Part shown: positions 40,301 to 52,300 of the stretch, piece by piece
Layout: the number at the start of each line of letters is the position of its first letter
Position numbering within the stretch: the first letter of the stretch is position 1
NCBI RefSeq assembly: GCF_037038585.1
Contig: NC_092525.1
Location: 23,332,867-23,396,866, forward strand
DNA length: 64,000 bases
Source of the DNA: Patagioenas fasciata
Taxonomy: Eukaryota > Chordata > Aves > Columbiformes > Columbidae
Reading direction: 5' to 3'
Translations under genes and position numbers: made by a program
The notes under the pieces: model-generated
What the model was told of the DNA's origin: nothing
Seen by the model: only the letters and a program-made list of their open reading frames with translations
Databases searched by the model: none

Positions 40301-43300
40301 GGGGCTCACGTGAAACAGCTTTATTCTTAGTTGTTCTTAGCCCATTTTCTGAGATTGTATGATCAATGCTGCAAGCAATTGGAAAGGTGATTATTTTGGC
40401 TTGTAGACTTTATGTTCAAAGAAAAAAAAAAGCAAGCACCTATCTCCAGGCCTCATGAGGAGAAGAGGGGGGAGAACATCAGCTCAGTGAGCTGTTTGTT
40501 GCATCTGTGTCATGAATTCTGTGGAAACTGAAACTTGAACCCTGAATCTCTTCGGGTTTCTCATTGCTTGGAGTTTGATATTTCAGTATGTAACCTGACC
40601 TTTAATTTCATTTCTGTAGTTTTATTTCCACGCTTTCAAACTGACGTAGTTGAATGACGTGTTAAATCTTAAGGTTTATTTTCTTTGCCTGTGACACATT
40701 TAATTTTGAAATTCATAAGTGTTCTTCTTTATTTTATAGATTATCTATTGGATTATAATACAGGGGAAGAAAAATCTTCAAAAAATCTCCTTGGTTCTGC
40801 TACAAGTGAGTGTGATTTATTAGAAAAAATATTGCTGTGGTGAAACAAATTAAGCTAATTCAACGTGGAGCGACATTTTGTCATGCAACAGCTATGACTT
40901 TTTTCTACTGAAACAATCTATTGTGATTCCTATTTAAGTGCCTCAGGATAAATAGTGACAATTTGAAGATGGGGTATCGGTCTTAAAGTGTTCTAAAAAT
41001 AGAACATTCCAGTTCTAAGGATCTCTATTCTCTTTTGAAACTTTACTTTCTGTATTTAAGGATCCCGAGCACTTAAAATAATATGGGTGTTAAATACGGA
41101 TGTAAATAACCACTACTAAAGCACTGTAGGACCTTAATAATTCAGAACTTGGAAATCTGTGCTTAGTTAAGGTGCCTTATTTATAGGAGGCAATACAACG
41201 ATTTACTTTGTACAGCTTGAAAGGAAAGGATGGAGGCTACTGTATCTGAGAAGGCTTTATGTAGATATTGTAGCTTCTGTGTTCTTCATAAGACCTACAT
41301 ATTTTTATTTTTGGAAGAATTAAGGACTATTGATTGTCTCTTGTTACTTTTTCATTAGCCAAACCCCACACCTGGAGGTTTTCCAAAGAACACTTGCATA
41401 TTCTGTTTTAATGGTATTCTTAACTGCCACATTATTTAGGACAGTATAAGCTGCCACACAGCTTCCTCTGAAAAGCTTTTACACTGTCCTGCTCTTCCTT
41501 CTGTCCCAGTTAGTGAAGATTTGTTACTGTGGTGTAGGTTTGGGCTCAGAATGAATGCTGTTTGGGCTGAGGCTTTCCTTTCATCCTGTAGTGGATCAGA
41601 GCTGCAGAGTTCTTTGCTACTATTATAATATATACTATAATATTTCCTAGAACATAGTTGTCACTTAAGAACAAAAAAGTCATGACTAGGAATTTGCACA
41701 GGTTAATGTGGTTTTCAAATGGGAAACATAGTGGAAAAGGCAGTTTTATTTCTAAATGTAGCCTCTTGATGACAGAAAGCAGTATATTTTTCCCTGACTC
41801 TTTCAAACTTTACAAGTTCCTGTCTTCAAGCTTTCTTGAGGAGGTGAATTCACATGTTCTGTCTGCAAGTGCAATATTGGGAGTTTTTGTTCACTGCCTG
41901 AAAAAAAACAACACAGAAGTCACTGCATTGTAGGAGTACTAAAGCCAAGATTAAAAGCTTTGAAACACCTGTGACTGAGTTTGCTTTAGGAAGATGGCTG
42001 AGCACTGAAACATTGCAGTGATCATTATTTAATTCTGGCTTGCAAATCTTTTTGAGACCTTTCTTCTCTGGTAGGGTAGTCCGTGTTCCTTTTTTGGAAG
42101 GTATATGGAGTTGGTGGGTGGTTGTTTGGTTTTTTCTTTTTTTTTGGGGGGGGGGGGGTGTGTGTTTCATTTTGGGTTTTCTTTTTTAGTTTTTGTTTTG
42201 TTTAAATATATACATGCATGCTTAGACAAATGTGATGGACTTCCATTTTGCATCCTTTGTCTTAAGTAGACTGATAGACAGTGAGGAAGGTGATCCTCTG
42301 AGGAGACAGCAGACTCCTCAGGCATGTGATCCTGTAAGAAATGTTTTGCAGTCTGCTAGTCTGACCCATGAGGATAGCTCAGTGTTCTTTCTCCTGCCAT
42401 TCCAGACTGGGAAGCTTCTGTACCAACTCTTTTAATTCTTTCTGCTCCTCCATCAATAATAAGAAACCAGTCATACATCAAATTTAACATCTTTTGTTTA
42501 TCCTGACTTTTCAATGAATACAGCCCCAGATAAATATGTAATTCAAGAACGTATTTTCTGACACGTTTTGGAGGAAAGGCAGAACCAAGGTTCTGAACAC
42601 AGCTTCCTGGAGTTCAGGAAATTTGTCATTACTACTGAAATGCCACTCTATGAACTTAGCCATGTGACATGCAATACAGATGTATGTTCCTGGGTGGGGG
42701 AGAAATGGGCAAAATTGGACCAACTTCTGTGTGTTTACAATAAGGTGCTCTTTCCCTGGTTCTCATTTTCTAAGTACGCCTGGCAATGGTGTCTGTTTTC
42801 AATGCAGGACCAAAGAATTAGCTGCATTTAATATATGTGCTGATATAGAGCAGACCCTCTTTGCATTTACTTCTGTGTTTTTTGGTTTTGTTTTGTTTTC
42901 TTTAAGGAAAAAACTGTTCCACGTAACAGATCCTTTCAAAAAAAAAAAATCTAAGCCGCATCTGTGGATATTTGTTACAGTTTTCTTCCAATTGCCTTGA
43001 GTGATCTAGATTGCATTCAAGCAACAGATTGTAGAGAGTAGATTTTCTTCAAATCTTAAAATATTTAGAATTGTTATGCTGCAGCAGTATGAGACCCTCT
43101 GGGCCCTCTGAATATGACCCCTTTGATTAGTTATTTTCTCTTTTAGATGCTATCCTGAGTATGGTGAATATTGCTGCTAATATGCTTGGAGCCAAAACTG
43201 AAGAATCCTCTGAATCTGAAGGTATCTTTATATATAATTATATATATATGTATAAAAGCATGCTGGAAAGTATAATTTTTAAAAAATATTTTATGAGTTG

Positions 43301-46300
43301 GATGATCTCTGTTTAAATTACTTTTTTCACCTTTTATGGCATTCCTGATTAATGCCATAGTATTCTTATCCTACTGTGAAAAGTGGAACAAAGATGCTGA
43401 ATCTACAGAGAAGAGAACTGATACAAGGATAACATATGTTTGTTCAGCAATATTTGGAGATCTTTATCCTCTGTATTTACCCAGCTTCAGTTATGAAGTC
43501 TGACTTGCTGCTGCTTTGTGGAAATATCTTGAGACTGTCCATAACATTGTATACATAAAGTAACAGTAGCACTTCTATTCAAATAACTGAATGAGATCTG
43601 CAGTTAATTTGGTAGTACAATTAATAATCTAAAATAAAATAAAACAAATGTTAAAAAAAAAGCAACTAAAATTCATTGAAAACAAACATGGTTCTTGAGT
43701 TATGTTCACATTTTCTTCCTTCCTGCAGCAGGCAACAAAAGTTTGTCTGAAAATGTCACTGCCACCCCTGCAACTTCTACAGCTGCACCAAGGCTGCTTG
43801 AACCAACTCCTGTTCCTTCACCAGAGTAAGTCATTGGTGTGAGGTCTGTTTTTTTTCCAGTGTGTTTCTAGCAGAGACTAACAAGTCTGACATCTTAGGT
43901 AGTAGAATGCTCAGATACGGCATGCTGCCTTAAACAAATGAAAAAGCAAGTATTTGAAGTGTGTAGTGTGGTAATGTACTAACAAGGAAAGTATATTGGT
44001 TCAGTTACTGTTTATAGCTATTTCCATTATGAGATGTTTGGTTTTGTTTTAACAATTGACTGTCAAAATGAATAGTTAACTTTCTCAATGGTTTGCATTA
44101 TTTTGTTTAGAAGTAGCACCAGTTTCACTCTTGTCTATTGCAGATTTATTGGGTGGAAACTGACTTAATATTCTTCCAGGTTTTGCAGGTTGTCTCCTGC
44201 AAAGGAGACTAATTATGAATGTAAGATCTGTTGCTGAAACTTCGGTTAAATTGTGTTGACAAATTGTGATTTAGAAGCTTGTATTTTTTGCTAGACTTCC
44301 CTTACTGAAAATATGTATGCAAAGATATGGAATTAGGTTGGGAAGAGAAGTTGTATGTAGAAATTCTGTGGGTTTTTTTCAGTTGAGTGCAATTTTTTAG
44401 AATTGATTTGGCTACTTAGAGCTGAGACTCTAGCTCTTAAATGCTAAGCTATGACTTGTGCTGTATTTAGTGGTTTCATGGTTTCCTAGCACTCTGGTTG
44501 CTGAGAGACCGAAGGAGGTCAGTGGGAAGGTTGCAATTCTTGCATTTGTATTTGAAGGTTGCAACAGAAGAGTAAGATGCTTGCCGTATAAAAACTTAGT
44601 GATATTTGAACTGGTGACTTTAAAAAAGGCTGAGAGAATGGGTAATATCTGATTGAGAAGGCTTGCTGTTTCAGAAGCAAGGGTTGAAATAATTTGTTTG
44701 CAAATCAGGGTTGAAAAACACCAGAGAAAATACAGAATTTGAGTGTATCCGAACTGGCTTTTGTCACTGGAATAGGCTTCACTGATTTTCTAAAAGATCC
44801 TACTTCTGCAGTCTTCTGGAGCAGTGATATGAAACTATTGGAAGTAACATCCCATCTTTACTTCTTTTGTTGTAGGCTTGTTACTACAGATACTCCACAG
44901 ATAGATAAAGAGCAATTAATTGTGGATTTGACAAAAGAAAATCCTATTGTTCAATTAGTACAAGAGTATGAAGAAGATACAAGCCAGTCAACAGTAACCT
45001 TGCTGCCCAGTGATGATCAGGAAGAAGCAGCAGCATCATGGTTTGAACTTGAGACAGAAAAGTACTGCTATGACATAGCAACAGCATGTTGTATTTCCAC
45101 TTTTTCAGAATATCTGTTTAAGCGGTGTTCAGTTGCGGTAGCCATGCATCGACAGAGTAGTAAAACTGCAGGTAAACAAGGGCAAGATTACTCTGCTGAT
45201 GTTCAGCAGCCACAGGTGGTTCTGACTGAATCTATACATATGTCAATAGATGAGCCTCTACCTGACAAATTAGACAGGAAAGCTGAGAGAACATCTGGAT
45301 CTGCTGTTGCAGTTGACTTCAGTGTTGCGGTCCATGAGGAGGAGATCAGTAACAAGACCACAGATTCAGTTGAACTGGAACCAAGCCATCCTCAAACTGT
45401 CTCTCAATCCCTCCTCTTAGGAGTTACTGCTGAAATTAAGCCATTTCCAACAACAGACGCTGCACTGGAGCCTGCCAAAGATGATGCAGGCCAGGTAGTG
45501 CCAAGAGTGACTGCCCAGGTGGATGAAACTGAGATCAGTGAAGAAACAGAAAAGGCTGAGAGCTCTGTTGCAGAAGAAACCCCTGTAGTTTCTGAGACTA
45601 GTGTGGCCACTGAGGTAAAGGAGATGAGCGCAAGGGAGAGTATTGCTACTCCGATTATTTTAAGGCCTACAGAGACAGTTCTGCAGCCTGAACATACAGT
45701 GGGCATGTTAGCTGGTGATGCTGGGGAGGGAAAGGAAAGCGCTCCAGAAGTGCAGAAACCTGTTTTGCTTCCTGTTGAGTCTTCTGTATCTGCTGAAACA
45801 AAGGAGGATGATCAGACAGCTGAAGAAGTTTTCATGGCGATTCCAGTCTCTGGAGGACTGCAGAGAACAGCTACAGACTTCTATGCTGAATTGCAGAATT
45901 CAACGGATCTAGGTTATGCAAATGGAAATCTTGTTCATGGATCTAATCAGAAGGAGTCTGTCTTCATGCGCCTTAATAATCGCATAAAAGCTCTAGAAGT
46001 AAACATGTCTCTCAGCAGCCGTTATTTAGAAGAACTTAGTCAGAGGTAAGTCTGAAGACTGGAAAGAGTCTACTGTATGTAAACATGATTTTAGCCAACT
46101 ATACAAAGGAGCATACACATATGGAAAGTAGTACAGTGAAAGCAGAGTATAACCTAAGTCACAGCTTAAAGCTTTATGGAAAACTGAGAAAAGTACCTAA
46201 TCCTATGTAGCTACTGGAGACCTAGATGTCTACAAGTGACAAGGGTTCTCTTTCTGTATTTCAGTTACAATCACATTTATTTTGTTTTGAGGAGTGTTGC

Positions 46301-49300
46301 TGTGGATTTTTTAAAAGGATAAAGCATTGCCAGGATGTAAACGCTAATCTGGTCCGTAATCGTTTCAACGAAGGGGTATATCCTCCTGTTGCTGTTAAAC
46401 TGAATGACACAGACTTGTGATGCTACCTTCACTGAGTTGATCATTTCCAATTAAACTACCATGTTGCCAGTAATAGCTTTCGTTGAAGCAGGGAACATGG
46501 AGAGGGAATCAAGAGGGATTTGTAGAGAATTCTCCATAGCGAAGGTGCTAAGGTCTAAGCTGTTGAAATAGACTCGACTTTAACCTTAGGGATGGGGAGA
46601 GGGGGGAATAGGAAGAGGCACGTCCCTCTTTTAATGTGTGAAACTTAAAAGGAAATATCACTGGATGTTTAAATAAAACTTCTTTGGACAAAAAGAAGCT
46701 TTCCCCTTGCCTAGTGGTATTTCCTAAATGCGGATGTAGTGTTGAAGAGTTTTATGAACTAGCATTTCAGACCTTTATGCTCTTTGTTTTAGGTACCGAA
46801 AGCAAATGGAAGAAATGCAGAAGGCTTTCAATAAAACAATAATAAAACTTCAGAACACCTCAAGAATAGCAGAAGAGCAGGTACGGTTTGTTGAAGTACT
46901 TGTGTTTTCCTGCTTAGGAGAGTTTACTTTTCAGAATGAGTCACAAGTTGGTGCAGAAATCCTCTTTTAATTGAAGAACTCCATTAGTCATGTGTCTGAC
47001 TTTTAAAAACATCCTCTCCATGCTTCCCAGCATCGAATCAAATTTTTAGATATGTTTCCGGTTGTTTTAGAATAAAACCATTTCCAACTCCATTTCCCAA
47101 TTTTTCTGTTTGAAAAAAAAACAATCAGTTGTCAGCTGGTTATGGCTAAAATTCCTAAATGTTTTTGTCAATGTAAATGTTGTTCAGGTAATTTTCAACC
47201 CTTGTTTCTTGGTTGTAGCTGCACTCAAACCCATTTTTTTAAATTTGGTTTATTTTTCATCTCTGATTTAAAGTATAGATAGACCGTTGCCCTGATGTTG
47301 CTGGGAAGGGAGAGGGGTACAGTAATGGCTTATGCCAGATTTGCATTTGAAAGTGTAGTGCCTGTAACAAAAGCGTAGTTCATTCTTTAAAATGTGATGT
47401 AGGGAAGTGAGAGCTGACAAAGTTTTCCTACTCTGCCATCCTGGCTTTCCTGAGCAGTGCTACCTGCAGTGCGGAATAATTGCTAAAGCAACTGTGCATG
47501 TGGCATAGCAGACTTAATCCCAAACTGCCTGGAAAGTTCTGGAGTGCCATCCCAGGCCTGTAGTTTGCTTATCCATCAACACTGAAGAAAATCACAGCTT
47601 TCCTGAGATCATATATGTTGTCTTTTCTGCCTTTTTTTTTTCTTAGTAGTGTCAAATGCTGGTCGATCTGAGGTGGTCTTCCTCGTTAATCTCCCTAGTG
47701 TTCTGCTCATGTTTCTTAACTTCTAATAGGATTAAGAATCCTGTTAGGGCTCTTTCCAGGAAGGAGGTGATAGCAGCAAAGCACTTGGGCTGCTGTCATT
47801 AAGTGGCTGACTTGCTGTGTGTCAGCTCTTAGACTTGAACTCTGGTTAGTCATCTGCATGTGTATATTGTAACATGACAGTAGTCAGCTTCCTTACAATG
47901 ATTGCATAGAACTGGCTACTTAATCTGCCCTTAATGAAGACAGCAGAAGTCACTGTAATGAAATGCACTTGGCATAATGTTACAAAACATGATTTGATAA
48001 GTAAAAATGTTGATTTTTTTTTTAAGTGTGTGTGAGACTAATGCTGCTTAAGCAATTTCAAATGTTAGATGAAAGTTTTGTTGAAAGCAATGCTGAATAG
48101 ATCATGTGGCTACAAAATGCCTGTGTCAGACAGAATGCTAACTTGATACATGTGAGACTGACTGTATGATAGTGGGAACCTGACAATTAAATAGTACGAC
48201 CATGACTCTCTTTAACACAGGATCAACGGCAAACAGAAGCAATCCAGCTGTTACAGGCACAGCTCACCAACATGACACAGCTAGTTTCCAATCTGTCAAC
48301 AACTGTGGCGGAGTTAAAACGTGAGGTAATTATAATTTAGAAATACTGCACGAGAATTTAAAGGAAATAGGTGCGTAAACGTATCTCAGTTTGAAGAGGC
48401 CTGGAATCATTAGATGAAGCATTTCATTTGGGAAGTTGTCTCTAGAGTTGCTTTCAACCTACTTTAGCAGCTGGCCAGGGGAGGGGAGGAAGGTTTAAGA
48501 AGCTTGATCTGCCTTCTGCACAGCGATGTTGGTAATTTCTATTACAACCTTACTTAGCCCCATGATTATAGTCTAAGCTAACAATAAAGATAACAGAATA
48601 ACTTAATATCTCAGCTTTTCTGTAGTGCACTGGAATTTATATCATTCTGTGAAATGATTCTTAATGAAATTCGAAGTCTAACCACTGACTTTGAAATGGT
48701 AATCATAGGATTTGTTGCACATATAGAATGTTTGACACATATCAGAGGGAATGATAAAGCTCATGCTTCAGGAACTTTTCTGGAATGTGCTCCGTTATAT
48801 AAGCAGTTAGATTGTGTGGCTTTGTTACACAGCTTTAGTAAAATGGGATGGTTTGCGGTGTCCAGCATTTATATTGTCCACTTAAATAATAACAGACTTT
48901 TGCCACAGGAGGTTTAATGTGCAAGAGTGTACTGGCCGCTGTTGGAACTGGGCTGTAATAACAGATGAGTATGTGGAGGATTGCACACTTAGCTACTGAA
49001 TGGGAGGCTCGTGTAGCTGAGACACCCTTCTCCTTTCCCCACTGGCTGTTGTGATCTTTTGAGATTAGGGGAATCTTGGAAAGAATATTAGGAACATGTT
49101 CTCTAAAATGTTTACATTTTCCACCCTGAGATTTCAAGCAGTACCATAAACATGACTTTTTTTTTTTTGGTGTATGTTGCCAAAGACATCTTGAGCTGTT
49201 TTCTGACACTTAGTGAGGCTCCTTTGATGCCTGGCTGGCTAAGCTGCTGTTCATGAGTGGTGTGGTTTCAACCAGGAGTTGACAGTGCTGATCATCAGGG

Positions 49301-52300
49301 TATGTTAGATGAGTATCCTGGGCCTGGAGCACATGGCTTTCCCTGAACTCAGCTCTGGTCACCCCAGTCTGTTAGTCTGAGGCATTTGCTGGGTACAAAA
49401 TGAGAGGTCATGTTCCTTGTTCTCTCTGAAATCTTTGTGTGACTTGTGAGATCTCTTACTGTGTTCAAGATAGATTTTTGTAGGAAAGCAGCTGTGCAAT
49501 TCATTTGCTTTTTTAAAGCATCTGCAAAATATCCTTGGATTTCAGGTTCCATATAATTCTAGTAAGCTTCAGAAATTAACATACTTGAAAAAATCCTTCT
49601 GTTAGGTTGTGAAATGGAAGAGTAGTCAGAAAGATAAAACCCATTGAATGAAGTGACTATAATGTTACTTATTCTGTGAAGAACTGCAATCGAGGTAATG
49701 AAAAGCATTGTAAAATTGAGATAGTATTACATCAACCATAAAACAGAGAAGTTAATTTCTTAGTACCCTTTCCTGTGGAAGGTATATAACTTCCAGCTAG
49801 GTCTGTGCAAGGGGCGGCTGCTGCTTTAAGTTATAGTAGTACCATAGTTGGGTGAAATTTTGCGCTGTGGTTTTCAGCCTTCAGTCCTTGAATGCTGCGT
49901 AGCCAACAGACTACATCAAACCTCAAAAAATACTCCAATTTGAACAAGTGTTTAGTGATATTGAAGGAAAGTGACTTGACAATGTCATTTCTATTCTTTT
50001 AAAGATTTTAATGTTTAAAACAAGAATAATAGTATCATGAAATTATTCTTTGTGTCTAACAACTGTATCAAATTCTTCCAGGTTTCTGATCGGCAGACTT
50101 ACCTTGTGATTTCTCTGGTGCTCTGTGTCATTCTGGGCTTGGTGCTATGTGTGCAGCGGTGCAGAAGCAATTCTCAGTTCTGTGAAGATTACCTCTCAAA
50201 AATTCCCAAAAGTAATCACTACCCTAGTCCCAAAAGGTAATGCATTTGTATTTGAAACGTAATTGTTCTTGCAGCTTTTATTGGTATTGCCTAAATCTGC
50301 TGCGACTGGCACATCTACTTTAATTCTGAGTTTTGTTTCTGCAAACTCAAAGTTGATAGCAAAGAACTGTTAGTGCTCTGTAGTAATGCTCTCCTAAGAG
50401 CATTTTGGGGCTACTGCACTCAACATGCCATGATAGTTCATTGCAAATACAGTACTGTGTCTGTTTGCAAGGCTTTCTTGCGCACCTTGGTGAATAATTC
50501 TGTCCTTCTGCCAAAGATGTTTCTTAATGAAATACGTGTATGACAAAGCCCTGAGAAAACTGTGTTTATAAAAGCTTTGTGGATTTTTTTGTTCTAGGTG
50601 TTTTTCCTCCTATGATGATATGAATTTGAAAAGAAGAACTTCTCTTCCACTGGTCAGATCACAGTCTTTTCAGCTAGCTGGTAAAGAAGGTATTATTCAC
50701 ACCTCATACATCTAGTTTCTAGTGTTACTCTATTAGTGCTATACAATGTGTGTGTTACTGCAAGTGTATGAAAATGGAATCGAAGGTTAATGTCAGAGTA
50801 CATTGGACTACAGTAGTTCACTTAAACATTCTGTAGGACAGGGTGTTTCACAGACAAGTTACCGGACACTCAGAGAACTGTGCTAAATTATACTAATAGT
50901 CTTTGCTATTGTTTATACTCTACAGATGTTTTCTTGGGGTTAGTAGCAATCTGTGCAGGCATTCAGATCTACAAAGCTATGAAGCTTGCAGAAAGTGGAT
51001 TTTTCTTTATGGCACATGTGGGAAGTCTGAATGCCCTACTTCTCTGAAGTTCTGATAGCCTGTCTTTGAAAACGAGCAGATAAGTAGGATCCTAAGTAGG
51101 ATCCTAAGTAGGATCCTAAGTAGGATCCTAAGTAGGATCCTAAGTAGGATCCTAAGTAGGATCCTAAGTAGGATCCTAAGTAGGATCCTAAGTAGGATCC
51201 TAAGTAGGATCCTAAGTAGGATCCTAAGTAGGATCCTAAGTAGGATCCTAAGTAGGATCCTAAGTAGGATCCTAAGTAGGATCCTAAGTAGGATCCTAAG
51301 TAGGATCCTAAGTAGGATCCTAAGTAGGATCCTAAGTAGGATCCTAAGTAGGATCCTAAGTAGGATCCTAAGTAGGATCCTAAGTAGGATCCTAAGTAGG
51401 ATCCTAAGTAGGATCCTAAGTAGGATCCTAAGTAGGATCCTAAATTATTTTATTAGTAAGAAAATTTAGATTATCTTGGTCTGGGTATGAGGAATGATCT
51501 GGTCTTTTCAGTGTTCATGTTACACTCAGGACAACTGAAGTTTGGTTTCTTAGGCATCATCTTGCAAAACCACAAGTGTGTAGATTGTAGTAACTACTAA
51601 GTGTGCAGCTCATACTGCTTTTCTGGGTGCAGCAAGCTTGCTTCACAGGTTTTTGTGCTGTGAATACAACTGTGTGAAAACCTATCAGTTCAATTGGGAA
51701 TATGTTCCAATAGAGACTAGCTAAGGTGTAGACTGGTGTGATTTGGTTTTTTTGCAAAAACATCCTTTTTCCAAGTTCTCCCGATTGCTTTGTCTTGGAA
51801 GAATAGTTTACGAAGCACTAATGGAAGAATGCGAGACTGGCCTCGTGTCAGTCTGAACATCTGTGTCCTGGATAGGCACACATGCTTCTAGTGTCTGTCC
51901 TGTCATGGGCAGACAGCACACTAAACAATATTATATTGGTAAGAGTTCATTACTGTAGAAGCTGATTTTGGTGACTGTTGTTCCTTTTCCCCAAAGGATG
52001 TTCTCTGCACCTCTGCTATGGCCTCATCTATCAGGAGGTCATATGTATATCACTGACAGCTGCCATGGCAGCACAGGGGAATTCCTCTGTCTGTTGACTT
52101 CATTTTCAGTGTTTATATGTTCTATCTCCATTAACATATAATGGGAGCAAAAATGTATGATAAGTGAAATATTTTGTCATGCCATTATTATTTGTTTAGA
52201 ATTGTGTTGTTCTAGATCTGGCAGTGCCAGCACTGCTAAATTTATGTTCCCTCTCTTACAGTGGAAGCGGAGGACCTGTACATTGTGGAGCCCCTGAAGT

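Noticed and set aside
43222-43731. U12-type intron after SUCO exon 16 (donor GTATCTTT)
   Set aside because: The donor is close to the U12 consensus, but no TCCTTAAC-like branch site precedes the acceptor, so an ordinary intron is more likely.
44739-44875. Start of SUCO exon 18 at the upstream ATG
   Set aside because: These codons lie before a good TGTTGTAG acceptor and have no counterpart in human SUCO; splicing at 44876 restores phase and homology.
51081-51443. CRISPR-like array
   Set aside because: Units are directly contiguous with no spacers, in an intron of a vertebrate gene; it is a minisatellite.
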